64,000 nt of DNA from Rhodobacter flavimaris (GTDB lineage Bacteria; Pseudomonadota; Alphaproteobacteria; Rhodobacterales; Rhodobacteraceae). Positions within the stretch are counted from its first letter, which is position 1. The number at the start of each line of letters is the position of its first letter. Location: contig NZ_JAJUOS010000001.1 in the NCBI RefSeq assembly GCF_021378075.1, positions 372,001 to 436,000 of the forward strand, given 5' to 3'. Positions 20,349 to 29,014 of this stretch are shown here, piece after piece. The translations under genes and the position numbers were made by a program. The notes beneath the pieces were generated by a model. The model worked only from the letters and a program-made list of their open reading frames with translations. It was not told where the DNA came from and did not search any database.

Positions 20349-21527
20349 ATGATCAGCGAACCAACCCTTGCGCCAAGGGCGGCCGTAGGCCGTGCCTGCC
20401 CGATCAGTGCCTCGGCCCCCGCCGATGCGCCGGATGCCGCCCACCAGCTTGCGCGGTCGCTCGGGCAGGGGCCTTTCGCGCAGATCTTCCTGTTCATGAG
20501 CCCCGCGGCCGATATGGCCACGGTCTGCGCGCAGATGACGCAGCTTTTTCCGCAAACGGGCATCTGCGGATGCTCGACCGCCGGCGAGATCACCGCCGAG
20601 GGCTATTCCGAAGGCCAGATCGTTGCCTTTGCCCTGCCACGCGCGGGTTTCGACGTCGAGATGGTGGTGCTAGAAGACCTCGACCAGCTTGATACGCGCG
20701 AGCTGATCGCCGACCTGCTACGGGCACGTCAAAGCCTCGGGCGGCGTGCCTTCGACCGGCCGAACGAATGCGCCGTGCTAGTGGTCGATGGCCTGTCGGG
20801 CAAGGAAGACGTGCTGGTCTCGGCGCTGTCGGGTGGGCTGGGGCCCGTGCCGCTGATCGGCGGATCGGCCGGAGACGGCGGCAAGTTCCAGCGCACGCTG
20901 ATCCATGCGCGCGGTCGGGTGTTGGAGAATGCGGGCGTGGTGACGCTGATCCGCTCGCAATGCACGGTCAAACCCTTCTCGCTTGACCACCTGCGCCCGA
21001 CCCATGCCCGCATGGTGGTGACCGAGGCGGCGCCTGCCAAGCGCACGGTGGCGCGTATCAATGACGAACCCGCCGCTGAGGAATATGCGCGCCTTCTGGG
21101 CCTGCGCACCGATCAGCTTTCGCCGTTCATCTTCGCCGCGCACCCGGTTCTGGTGCGCGCGGGCGGGCGCCACCATGTGCGCGCCATTCAGGGCGTCGGG
21201 CCGCAGAACTCGCTCCAGTTCTTCGCTGCGATTGCCGAGGGGCTGGTGCTGACAATCGCCGAGCCGCAAGACATCGCCGAGCATCTGAACGAAGAGCTTG
21301 GCCGCTTTGGTCGCGAAGGCGCGCCTTCGGCCATTCTCGGGTTCGACTGCATCTTCCGCCGGATCGAGGCCGAGGGCCGCCAGCGCGGACGCGAGGTCTC
21401 GGATATCCTGTCGCGCCACAAGGTCGTGGGGTTCTCGACCTATGGCGAGCAGGTCGGCGCGATGCATGTGAACCAGACGCTGACCGGCATCGCCTTCTAC
21501 CCGCCGCAGGGCGCGGTGCGGGACTGA
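20349..21527 (+). CDS. FIST domain sensory protein
   Basis: The 392-aa protein contains FIST N ('FLFMSPAADMATVCAQMTQLF', 'GCSTAGEITAEGYSEG', 'LIGGSAGDGGKFQRT') and a FIST C domain ('GFDCIFRRIEAEGRQRGREV', 'VGFSTYGEQVGAMHVN'). FIST proteins are thought to bind small ligands and act with signalling partners. There is no signal peptide, so it is cytoplasmic. The start at 20349 has GGGAGGACAGG upstream. It is sandwiched between a response regulator and a hybrid histidine kinase, with a 10-base gap to the latter, so it is probably a ligand sensor feeding that kinase. Confidence 0.88.
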   Translation: MISEPTLAPRAAVGRACPISASAPADAPDAAHQLARSLGQGPFAQIFLFMSPAADMATVCAQMTQLFPQTGICGCSTAGEITAEGYSEGQIVAFALPRAGFDVEMVVLEDLDQLDTRELIADLLRARQSLGRRAFDRPNECAVLVVDGLSGKEDVLVSALSGGLGPVPLIGGSAGDGGKFQRTLIHARGRVLENAGVVTLIRSQCTVKPFSLDHLRPTHARMVVTEAAPAKRTVARINDEPAAEEYARLLGLRTDQLSPFIFAAHPVLVRAGGRHHVRAIQGVGPQNSLQFFAAIAEGLVLTIAEPQDIAEHLNEELGRFGREGAPSAILGFDCIFRRIEAEGRQRGREVSDILSRHKVVGFSTYGEQVGAMHVNQTLTGIAFYPPQGAVRD

Positions 21528-21537
21528 GGGGCAGGGG

Positions 21538-23754
21538 ATGCGCCAGAACCTCACCCGATCGCTCACCAATCCGCAGGACGATCTCGCGCGGCAGAACGAA
21601 AAGCTGCTGGCCATCGCCGAGGTTCTGATCCGCCACGCCGAGGAGATGACCGAGGATCGCGGCGCGGCCTATGCACAGTTCCAGCGAGCAGCGATGCTTG
21701 AGGATCAGGTGCGCGAACGGACCCGCGATCTGGAACGTGCGCTGGACCTTCTGAATACCTCGAACGCGCGTCTGGCCGATGCCAATCGCGAAACCGAGGC
21801 CGCGCGCCAGAACCTCGCCGCCGCCATCGAGACGGTGCAGGAGGGATTCGCGCTGTTCGACGCGAATGACGTTCTGGTCATGTGCAATTCGCGCTTCAAC
21901 GCGCTTTTGCCCGATATCCGCGATCGGCTGGAGCCGGGGCTGTGCTTTGACGACTACCTCAACATCGCCTCGCAATCGAGCCATCTCGGGATGCCCGACG
22001 GCATGACGCCGCGCGACTGGGTGGCGATGCGGCGCACGCGCCACCAGTTGCACCACTTCATCTTGACCCAGCAGATGGGTGAAGACCGTTGGGTGCAGGT
22101 GTCCGAGCACCGCACTCAGGACGGTGGCACCGTGATCTTGCAGACCGAGGTCACCGACCTGATCCGCGCCGAGCGCAAGGAGCGGGGGCGGATGCTGGAC
22201 GATCAGGCCGCAATCCTGCGCGCCACGCTGGAGCATCTACAACTTGGCGTGTGCATCTTCGACGCGCGGCTACACCTTCTGGGCTGGAACGAGCGGCTGT
22301 CCGAGATGCTTACACTGCCGCGCACCCGGCTTCGGCTAGGGATGCATTTTGATGCGTTGCTCGAACAGGTACGCGATCAGTTCATCTTTCCCAACGGCTT
22401 GAGCGCCTACCGTCTGGCCGACTGGGTCCGCCGTGTCCGGCGCGGCGATCATTTCAAGATGGAGGTCACGCGCGAGGGCGGCCAGATCTACGAGATCTTC
22501 GCGCAGGAACTACCCGATGGCGGCTTCGTGATGTCGCTGAGCGATGTGACGGCCGAGCGCAGCGCCTTGCAGGCCCTGGAACGCGCGAACGAGACGCTCG
22601 AGGCGCGGGTGTTGGACCGGACGTTGGAGCTGGAAGACGCGCTTTCCCAAGCGGAGCGTGCCAATGCCTCGCGCGCGCGCTTCGTTGCCGCCGCAAGCCA
22701 TGACCTGTTGCAGCCGCTGTCGGCGGCCAAGCTCTACCTTGCGTCGCTTGGCGATGACGCGATCTCGGACGGAGCGCGGCGCACGCTGGACAAAGCGCAA
22801 AGCGCGCTTGGTTCGGTCGAGGGGATATTGGGCGCGCTGCTTGATATTTCGCGCCTCGAATCTGGCCATGCGGCGGTGGATGTAGCCCCGGTGGCGCTTG
22901 GCCCGATGCTGCGCGCGTTGAGCGATGAGTTCACGCCGATCGCAGCCCTCAAGGGGTTGCAGCTGATCATCAAGTCGACCGATGCCGTCGTCGTGTCTGA
23001 CCGCGCCTATCTGCGGCGTATCTTGCAAAACCTGATCTCCAACGCGATCCGTTACACGGACAAGGGGCGCATTCTGGTGGCGCTGCGGCGCCGAGGTGCC
23101 ATGCTGCATGCCGAGGTGCGCGACAGCGGACCGGGTATCGCCGAAGCCGATCAGGAACTGATCTTCCGCGAGTTTCACCGCCTGAACGCCCATGCCTCGG
23201 CGTCGGAGGGGATGGGGCTTGGCCTTGCCATCGTGGACCGCGCGGCGGCGCTGCTTGGCCATCCGCTCTCGCTGCGCTCGGCCCCCGGTTGCGGGACGAC
23301 GTTTTGTGTCGGCCTGCGCCCGGCTCCGAATGGCGGCTACCGGACGGAAGAGGCGCAGAACCCCGCCGATGCCGAGGCCCGCGATGCGCGCGACATTATC
23401 GTTTTGCTGGTCGAGAACGATGAAGACCTGTCTCGCGCCATGGTGCAACTGCTTGAAAAATGGGGGGTAACGGTGCTTGACGTGCCCTCGGCCGAGGATG
23501 CGCTGGAATTGCTCGACGCAACCGACGTCGAGCCCGACTTCGCCCTGATCGACTACCAGTTGGGCGAGGGGATGGACGGCCTGGCCCTGGCCAAGGCGCT
23601 TCAGGCGCGGTTGCCGGGGCTGCGCCTGCGCCTCGTCACCGCCGACCGCTCGGAAACGCTGCGGGCGCGCGCCCGGGCGCTTGAGGTCGAGGTCATGAAC
23701 AAGCCGATCCCGCCCGACGCGCTGGCCGCATACCTCTTCGGCGGGCCTGCGTAA
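21538..23754 (+). CDS. PAS-containing hybrid histidine kinase
   Basis: This 738-aa cytoplasmic kinase starts with a helical coiled-coil region (about 1-95). Two PAS-like domains follow ('ETVQEGFALFDANDVLVMCN' and 'LEHLQLGVCIFDARLHLLGW'), then a second coiled coil and HisKA with His388 in 'AAASHDLLQP'. The HATPase has 'NLISNAIRYTDKG', 'DSGPGIAEAD' and 'GMGLGLAIVDRAAALLG', and the C-terminal receiver has Asp672 in 'ALIDYQLGEG'. No membrane segments were seen, so the signal is likely intracellular, perhaps through the FIST protein. It probably phosphorylates the NarL-type regulator two genes upstream. A 220-base gap with nothing recognisable follows. Confidence 0.9.
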   Translation: MRQNLTRSLTNPQDDLARQNEKLLAIAEVLIRHAEEMTEDRGAAYAQFQRAAMLEDQVRERTRDLERALDLLNTSNARLADANRETEAARQNLAAAIETVQEGFALFDANDVLVMCNSRFNALLPDIRDRLEPGLCFDDYLNIASQSSHLGMPDGMTPRDWVAMRRTRHQLHHFILTQQMGEDRWVQVSEHRTQDGGTVILQTEVTDLIRAERKERGRMLDDQAAILRATLEHLQLGVCIFDARLHLLGWNERLSEMLTLPRTRLRLGMHFDALLEQVRDQFIFPNGLSAYRLADWVRRVRRGDHFKMEVTREGGQIYEIFAQELPDGGFVMSLSDVTAERSALQALERANETLEARVLDRTLELEDALSQAERANASRARFVAAASHDLLQPLSAAKLYLASLGDDAISDGARRTLDKAQSALGSVEGILGALLDISRLESGHAAVDVAPVALGPMLRALSDEFTPIAALKGLQLIIKSTDAVVVSDRAYLRRILQNLISNAIRYTDKGRILVALRRRGAMLHAEVRDSGPGIAEADQELIFREFHRLNAHASASEGMGLGLAIVDRAAALLGHPLSLRSAPGCGTTFCVGLRPAPNGGYRTEEAQNPADAEARDARDIIVLLVENDEDLSRAMVQLLEKWGVTVLDVPSAEDALELLDATDVEPDFALIDYQLGEGMDGLALAKALQARLPGLRLRLVTADRSETLRARARALEVEVMNKPIPPDALAAYLFGGPA

Positions 23755-23974
23755 CCACGCGCCAACCGGTCAAACTGCGCGCTACACGCCGTTCGCGCAA
23801 TAGCCCCCGGGGGACATTCCTTTCATTCGGGCGTCCGAGCAGAGTCAGCGCATAGCCGACAGTGTTCAACGTCGCACTCAGCGCGGGCATAACCCCGGCG
23901 CGGATCGTGCGGTTTTGCTGTCGGCAAGTGGATGAACTACGCGCTGGCCGCGACACGACCGATGGAGAAGACAG

Positions 23975-25393
23975 ATGTTCGCTAAGCACCATAACCTCGA
24001 TCCGGCAGAGATCGCACAAGCGGACAAGCGTCACGTCCTGCACCCCTGGTCCGACCTCAAGACCATGCACACCGAAGACCCGCTGGTAATGGCCGAGGCC
24101 AAAGGCATCCATATCAGCGATGCCGAGGGAAACCGCTATATCGACGGGATCGGCGGGATGTGGTGCGTTCAGGTCGGCTATGGCCGCGAGGAACTGATCG
24201 AGACGATGGCCGAGCAGGCCCGCCGCCTGTGCTACTACACGCCCTTTGGCGCGATGGCGAATGTGCCTGCCGCGCAACTGGCGCAGGCACTGGCCGCGCG
24301 CGCGCCGGGCGATCTGAATACCGTCAGTTTCGCGACCTCGGGTTCTGGCGCCGTGGACAGCGCGATCCGCTTTGCGCATTTCTACTTCAATTGCCTTGAT
24401 CAGCCGAGCAAGCGGCAGGTCATCGTGCGGATGGACAGCTACCACGGCTCGACCTACCTGACGGCCTCGATGAACGGCAAGCGGCGCGACTGGAGCCAGT
24501 TCGACTACGCGCGCGAACTGGTTCACTTCCTGCCCTCGGTCAACGCCTTCCGCCGCCCAAAGGGCCAGTCGCTGGAGGATTTCGCCAATGAGAAGGTCGC
24601 CGATCTGGAGGCGATGATCCTCGAACTCGGCCCCGAAAACGTGGCCTGCTTCGTCGCCGAGCCGATCCAAGCCTCGGGCGGGGTCATCGTGCCGCCCGAG
24701 ATGTACCTGCCGCGCTGCCTTGAGATCTGCCGCAAATACGATGTGCTCTATATCTCGGACGAGGTCGTCACGGCCTTCGGGCGACTTGGCCATATCTTCG
24801 CGTCAAAGGACGTCTTCGGCATAACGCCCGACATCATCACCTGCGCCAAGGGTCTGACCTCGGGCTACATCCCGATGGGCGCCACGATCTATTCGGACCG
24901 GCTGATCAAGGCGATCAGCGGCGAAAACGCGGTCGATCACCCCTATTTCACCAATGGTTTCACCTATTCTGGCCATCCGGTAGCGGCGGCGGTGGCGCTG
25001 AAGAACCTTGAGATCCTTGAAGGCGATGGCATCCTTGAGCAGGTGCGCGACACCGGGCCCTACTTCCAGGCCGGGCTGCAAAAGCTGCGCGAGCTGCCCA
25101 TCGTTGGCGACGTGCGCGGCATGGGGCTTATGGCCTGCGTGGAATGCGTCGTGCGCAAGATCGGTGCCGAGCCGGGCGAGGCCGACATGGCGGTTGCCGC
25201 CCGCGTCGATGCCCATGCGCAGGAGCGCGGCCTGATCCTGCGCCCGTTCGAAAGCCTGTGCATCCTGTCCCCGCCGCTGATCGTGACGAAGGAGGATATC
25301 GACCGGATTATCTCGATCCTGCGCGACAGCCTGATTGCCACGCAAAACGACCTGATTGCCGAGGGCATCTGGTCGCCGCCAGCGCGCGGGTGA
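23975..25393 (+). CDS. Class III aminotransferase (omega-amino acid:pyruvate type)
   Basis: A 472-aa PLP enzyme of fold type I, class III. Visible motifs are 'SFATSGSGAVDSAIRFA' for phosphate binding, 'MDSYHGSTYLTASMNG', the cofactor Asp in 'LYISDEVVTAFGRLG', and the catalytic Lys in 'ITCAKGLTSGYIPMGA'. The family transfers amino groups from omega-amino acids, polyamines or taurine/beta-alanine to pyruvate or oxoglutarate. The neighbouring DMSP lyase makes acrylate, a precursor of malonate semialdehyde, so a beta-alanine/malonate-semialdehyde role is an attractive inference. Substrate is not determined by sequence. Confidence 0.88.
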   Translation: MFAKHHNLDPAEIAQADKRHVLHPWSDLKTMHTEDPLVMAEAKGIHISDAEGNRYIDGIGGMWCVQVGYGREELIETMAEQARRLCYYTPFGAMANVPAAQLAQALAARAPGDLNTVSFATSGSGAVDSAIRFAHFYFNCLDQPSKRQVIVRMDSYHGSTYLTASMNGKRRDWSQFDYARELVHFLPSVNAFRRPKGQSLEDFANEKVADLEAMILELGPENVACFVAEPIQASGGVIVPPEMYLPRCLEICRKYDVLYISDEVVTAFGRLGHIFASKDVFGITPDIITCAKGLTSGYIPMGATIYSDRLIKAISGENAVDHPYFTNGFTYSGHPVAAAVALKNLEILEGDGILEQVRDTGPYFQAGLQKLRELPIVGDVRGMGLMACVECVVRKIGAEPGEADMAVAARVDAHAQERGLILRPFESLCILSPPLIVTKEDIDRIISILRDSLIATQNDLIAEGIWSPPARG

Positions 25394-25446
25394 CGGGAAA
25401 GGGGAGGGACTCGACAGGCATTCTGCCGGGTCCTATCCTTCCGAAC

Positions 25447-26223
25447 ATGCAGTCCGTTTCGTTGCTTGATCGCTGGAATGACGGGGTCGCGGATCTGTTG
25501 ATCCATCGCGACCGGTCCGACATTGTCGACCGGTTCCTTGCGCATCTGTCGAACTGCGTCGATTTCGACCAGTGGTATGCGGCGCTGTTTCACCGCCATG
25601 AACCCGCCGAGCGGATCGGTTTTCGCGGCATCAAGCAGGGCAAGGACGATTACGAGGACGGGCTTTACCTGCTCGATCCGTTCTACCAGCAGTATCGCCG
25701 CAGCCCCGAGCAGAGCGTCCATCGCCTGGGCGACCTCGCGAGGCCCGGCGATGCCGCCCGATCGGCTTATTTTGAGCGATACCTGCGCAAATGGGACACG
25801 CGCGACGAGGTCGGTTATCTGGTGCCAATCGGCGGCGGGCGCTGCGTGCATCTGTCAGTGTCGCGCTCGCACGATCTGCCGCCGTTTGAGCGCCACGAGG
25901 TGCAATTCCTTGCCTCGCTCGTCAGCGTCGTCTCCAGCGTCTTCGCCCTTTATGAGCGCACCGATATCGACGAGCCGCAGGTTCCGGCGATCGACCGCGT
26001 GATCGGACGGAAACTGGCGGGCTTTGGCACGAAGGTTCTGACCGAGCGTGAGGGAGAGATCGTGTTCCTGCTGCTCAAAGGCTACACCGCCACCGAGATC
26101 GCGGGACTGCTTGAGATCAGCCACGGGACCGCCAAGAACCACATCAAAAGCATCTATCGCAAGCTGAACGTCCGCTCTCAGGTCGAGCTTTTGGTGAAGT
26201 TCATCGACGATCTTTACGAATAA
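25447..26223 (+). CDS. LuxR-family transcriptional regulator
   Basis: The 258-aa protein has an N-terminal sensory region of about 180 residues without recognised motifs and a C-terminal LuxR-type HTH. The HTH carries 'LTEREGEIVFLLLKGYTATEIAGLL' (in parts) and 'ISHGTAKNHIKSIYRKLNV'. It is not a response regulator because no receiver Asp pocket is seen. It lies between the aminotransferase and dddL, all on the same strand, so it is likely to control one or both. The start is uncertain: ATG 25447 lacks a good ribosome site, and GTG 25390, overlapping the aminotransferase stop, is an in-frame alternative. Confidence 0.8.
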   Translation: MQSVSLLDRWNDGVADLLIHRDRSDIVDRFLAHLSNCVDFDQWYAALFHRHEPAERIGFRGIKQGKDDYEDGLYLLDPFYQQYRRSPEQSVHRLGDLARPGDAARSAYFERYLRKWDTRDEVGYLVPIGGGRCVHLSVSRSHDLPPFERHEVQFLASLVSVVSSVFALYERTDIDEPQVPAIDRVIGRKLAGFGTKVLTEREGEIVFLLLKGYTATEIAGLLEISHGTAKNHIKSIYRKLNVRSQVELLVKFIDDLYE

Positions 26224-26302
26224 CTGCCCCAAGCAATCCACCTGAACGCGCCCGGCAAGGGCAGGGGGCTTGCACCCGAGTTTCCCGATAACGGAGAGTG
26301 AG

Positions 26303-27016
26303 ATGTCCATAGCGCCCAACCCGGACATGCCCGAGGCCGAAGTGCTGCGCCTGCGCGACGCGCCCGACTGGTTCTACCTGCTGCGCGAGTTTGACGCGCT
26401 GTTCCGGCTTGGCTCAGCGGGTGGCAGCACGCTGATCCGCAGCCACCGCAGCAAGGTGCGCGCGGCGCTATCCGCAGCGTTCTCATCCAACGCGGTCATC
26501 CAGGGGCGCGCGCCTGCAAGCAAACCCGTGACCGCGCATTTGCCGCGCGCGCTCGATCTGGGAGAGCGGGGCGTCATGCAGGGTATGGCCCGCGCGCTTC
26601 GCGAGGTCCGCGGGCAGCTGACCTGGGAATACGGCTATGAACGGATGCCCAAACCGCTGGCCCGGAAATTTGCCTATTGCGAGGTGCTCGGCCCGCAGGG
26701 GCCGGTGCGCAGCAACGACCTGATCCTCGGCTTCGTGCTCTTTGCGCCCGGCACGACCTACCCGCAGCACAGCCACGCGGGCATCGAGGAAAGCTACATC
26801 TCGATCGCCGGCGCCTGGTCCGAGAACGACGCAGCAGTGCACGCGCCCGGATCGCTCATCCTCAACAAACCCGGCTTCGAGCACCGCATCACAACCGGCG
26901 AGGAAGAACCCTGCCTTCTGGCCTACGCCTGGATCGGCGCACAAGACCGGCTCGCGGCACCCGGCATGAAGCTGACCGCGACACGCAAGGCATCTGGAAC
27001 CACGACACCCAACTGA
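26303..27016 (+). CDS. dddL: Dimethylsulfoniopropionate lyase, DddL type
   Basis: DddL cleaves DMSP to dimethyl sulfide and acrylate. The 237-aa product has an alpha-helical N-terminal part and a C-terminal cupin. The cupin shows 'TYPQHSHAGIEESYISIAGA' with His156, His158, Glu162/163 and Tyr165, and a later His194 in 'KPGFEHRITTG', the expected metal ligands and catalytic Tyr. The 'ESYISIAGAWSENDAAVHA' stretch is what I recall of DddL rather than DddQ or DddW. The start at 26303 has GGAGAG seven bases before it. The gene shares a strand with the LuxR regulator and aminotransferase; a deaminase gene follows after ten bases. Confidence 0.82.
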   Translation: MSIAPNPDMPEAEVLRLRDAPDWFYLLREFDALFRLGSAGGSTLIRSHRSKVRAALSAAFSSNAVIQGRAPASKPVTAHLPRALDLGERGVMQGMARALREVRGQLTWEYGYERMPKPLARKFAYCEVLGPQGPVRSNDLILGFVLFAPGTTYPQHSHAGIEESYISIAGAWSENDAAVHAPGSLILNKPGFEHRITTGEEEPCLLAYAWIGAQDRLAAPGMKLTATRKASGTTTPN

Positions 27017-27026
27017 GGGGGCGCTC

Positions 27027-27497
27027 ATGCAAAGTGACGTCGAATATCTTCGTATTGCGATCGGGGTCGCCGCACAAAGCCGGGCAGCGGGCAATCATCC
27101 GTTTGGCGCCATTCTCGTTGGCCCGGAAGGAGACATCCTCCTTTCATCAGGGAATAGCTACGTGCACGACCGTGGCGTCGGCCATGCGGAGACAAATGTT
27201 GCGCGGGCAGCTGCACAGGCCTACGAGCCATCTTTTCTTCAGCGATGCACATTGGTGACTTCAGTAGAGCCGTGCTGCATGTGCGCCGGGGCCTGTTATT
27301 GGGCTGGCATTGGAACCGTAGTTTACGGCCTCAGCGAGAAACGGTTGGCGGAACTGACCGGCGATAATCCCGAGAACCTGACGCTCGACCTGAGTTGCCA
27401 CACGGTCTTTGCTGCCGGGCGCCGAAGGGTCAAAGTTCGCGGACCATTTCCAGAGCTTGAGACGGAAATCATCAAGGCGCACGAAGGCTTCTGGTGA
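27027..27497 (+). CDS. Nucleoside/cytidine deaminase-family protein
   Basis: A 156-aa zinc hydrolase of the CDA fold. Zinc ligands are His53 in 'GHAETN' with proton-shuttle Glu55, and Cys83 and Cys86 in 'EPCCMCAGA'. 'NHPFGAILVG' lies near the N-terminus. Members deaminate guanine, cytosine, nucleosides or tRNA adenosine; the exact substrate is unclear, and this is not a typical TadA. The start is ten bases after dddL, but base composition is visibly less GC-rich than in dddL, so it may be a later insertion into the locus. Confidence 0.85.
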   Translation: MQSDVEYLRIAIGVAAQSRAAGNHPFGAILVGPEGDILLSSGNSYVHDRGVGHAETNVARAAAQAYEPSFLQRCTLVTSVEPCCMCAGACYWAGIGTVVYGLSEKRLAELTGDNPENLTLDLSCHTVFAAGRRRVKVRGPFPELETEIIKAHEGFW

Positions 27498-27544
27498 TGG
27501 CGGCTCATCACCGTTCGCCACACCGGCCAGAAGGAGAACATTCA

Positions 27545-27874
27545 ATGCCAGCGTATCTCATCGCCGATGAAACGATCACTGACCCGGATACCTTCGAAGA
27601 ATATAAGCGCGCGGTCTTACCACTCATAGAACAGTTTGGCGGGCGGTTTCTGTCGCGTGGCGGGGAACTCGATGTTCTTGAAATGGGGGCAGGCTGGGTA
27701 CCCGGCCGAATGGTCATTATCGAGTTCCCAAGCATGTCCGCACTAAAGGAATGGTACAACTCCAAAGATTATGCACCGGTGCGCGAAGTCCGAGTCCGGT
27801 CGGCTATAAGCACGTTAGTGGCGTTGGATTCCGGTACGGCATTCATCACCGATAGTCACACAACAGGCCCGTGA
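27545..27874 (+). CDS. DUF1330 domain protein
   Basis: A 109-aa protein with the DUF1330/ABM-like dimeric alpha-beta barrel pattern 'YLIADETITDPDTFEEYKR', 'GGRFLSRGGELDVLE' and 'MVIIEFPSMSALKEWYNS'. Function of the family is unknown; the fold is shared with small monooxygenases and isomerases. The start at 27545 follows AAGGAG with good spacing. GC content is low relative to the island on the left. No signal peptide or membrane segment. Confidence 0.83.
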   Translation: MPAYLIADETITDPDTFEEYKRAVLPLIEQFGGRFLSRGGELDVLEMGAGWVPGRMVIIEFPSMSALKEWYNSKDYAPVREVRVRSAISTLVALDSGTAFITDSHTTGP

Positions 27875-27920
27875 ATTCTCTTCCGTTGTCTACGCTGCGC
27901 AGACGGCAAAAGGCGTTGAG

Positions 27921-27932
27921 AACACCGGTGTT
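27921..27932. repeat. 12-base palindrome AACACCGGTGTT
   Basis: A perfect palindrome in the convergent gap after the DUF1330 gene. It could be part of a hairpin at a transcript end or a protein-binding site; no T-run follows. Confidence 0.4.
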
Positions 27933-28015
27933 AGTCACCGATGGGCGGTTCAAACTAACAGGTCTACTGCAGTCAAAATCACCAAACAGCCAATACTCAT
28001 AATCGGTATTATGTA

Positions 28016-28027
28016 ATCAATATTGAT
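28016..28027. repeat. 12-base AT-rich palindrome ATCAATATTGAT
   Basis: A perfect palindrome inside the most AT-rich stretch of the window (about 27950-28035), directly before the end of the oxidoreductase gene. It lies between two convergent genes, so a promoter role is unlikely. The local composition suggests foreign or relic DNA. Confidence 0.4.
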
Positions 28028-28040
28028 ATATTTTCGGCCT

Positions 28041-29012
28041 TTACGGGATCAGAACCGTACTTCCCGTCGTCGTCCGTGCCTCCAAAGCCTCATGCGCGCG
28101 CGCTACGTCACCAAGATCATAGGTCTGGCCGATCTCGATCGAAATCTCTCCACTCCCGATCATTGTGAACAGATCTGCGCTTGCGGTCTGCAACCAACCA
28201 GGAACTGCCGTGTGGTGGAACAAGGTTGGCCGGGTCAGCCGCAGCGAGCCGCGAGCGAGATCGCCGATCTTGAAATCACTTTCGGGACCGGAACTTTGGC
28301 CAAAGCACACCAGTGAGCCAAACCGCTGCAAAACATCCAGTGATTTCATTACGGTATCCGCACCGACCGAGTCATAGACAGCAGACACACCGGCGCCACC
28401 TGTCAGGTCCATCACTTTCGCCACGAAGTCTTCGCTGCGATAGTCGATCACCGCGTCATAGCCGTGACTCAGCGCCAACGCACATTTCTCGGGGCCACCG
28501 GCTGTCCCAATCGCGCGAACTCCGAGCGCATTAAGCCATTGTCCAGCGATCAGTCCGACGCCGCCGGCGGCGGCATGGAAAAGAACCGTTTCTCCGCGCG
28601 TTACGGGGCAAGAATGATTCAGAAGATAATGCGCTGTTAGCCCTTTGAGCATCGAAGCTGCCGCGATTTCATCAGAAACATTGTCTGGAATAACAACAGC
28701 TTGTGAAGCATTTATAACGCGATGCGAGGCGTAGGCTCCGTTCGGCATGACGTAACCGACACGCTGCCCAGGTGCAAGATCCACACCGGCACCGACAGCC
28801 TCGATAACACCCGCTGCCTCGGCGCCCGTCACCAGATCGCGCTCAACCGGCCAAGGATACGACCCGGTTCGAAAATAAACATCAATGAAATTCAATCCGA
28901 TAGCGGTATGTCTTATCAGGATCTCACCGGCGCCCGGAGTGGGTAGATCAATCTCGATCCGGCGGAATTTCTCGGCGCTTCCCGGGGATTCAATCGCGAT
29001 TGCGTAGGCCAT
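28041..29012 (-). CDS. Quinone oxidoreductase (zeta-crystallin-like, MDR family)
   Basis: The 323-aa protein is a zinc-free medium-chain dehydrogenase. 'GLNFIDVYFRTGSYPWP' and 'LVTGAEAAGVIEAVGAGV' mark the catalytic domain, and 'AAAGGVGLIAGQWLNALG' the NADPH-binding fold. It should reduce quinones or enoyl substrates with NADPH. ATG 29012 is preferred because AAGGAG lies five bases upstream; a GTG at 29018 would overlap that site. The AhpD-like gene stops at 29015, two bases before this start, so the two formed an operon. MDR enoyl reductases can process acryloyl-CoA, but no such role is shown here. Confidence 0.88.
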   Translation of the reverse strand: MAYAIAIESPGSAEKFRRIEIDLPTPGAGEILIRHTAIGLNFIDVYFRTGSYPWPVERDLVTGAEAAGVIEAVGAGVDLAPGQRVGYVMPNGAYASHRVINASQAVVIPDNVSDEIAAASMLKGLTAHYLLNHSCPVTRGETVLFHAAAGGVGLIAGQWLNALGVRAIGTAGGPEKCALALSHGYDAVIDYRSEDFVAKVMDLTGGAGVSAVYDSVGADTVMKSLDVLQRFGSLVCFGQSSGPESDFKIGDLARGSLRLTRPTLFHHTAVPGWLQTASADLFTMIGSGEISIEIGQTYDLGDVARAHEALEARTTTGSTVLIP

Positions 29013-29014
29013 GT

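Noticed and set aside
23755..23974. 220-base gap before the aminotransferase
   Set aside because: Searched for small frames, hairpins and copies of the GACCAA motif; nothing convincing found.
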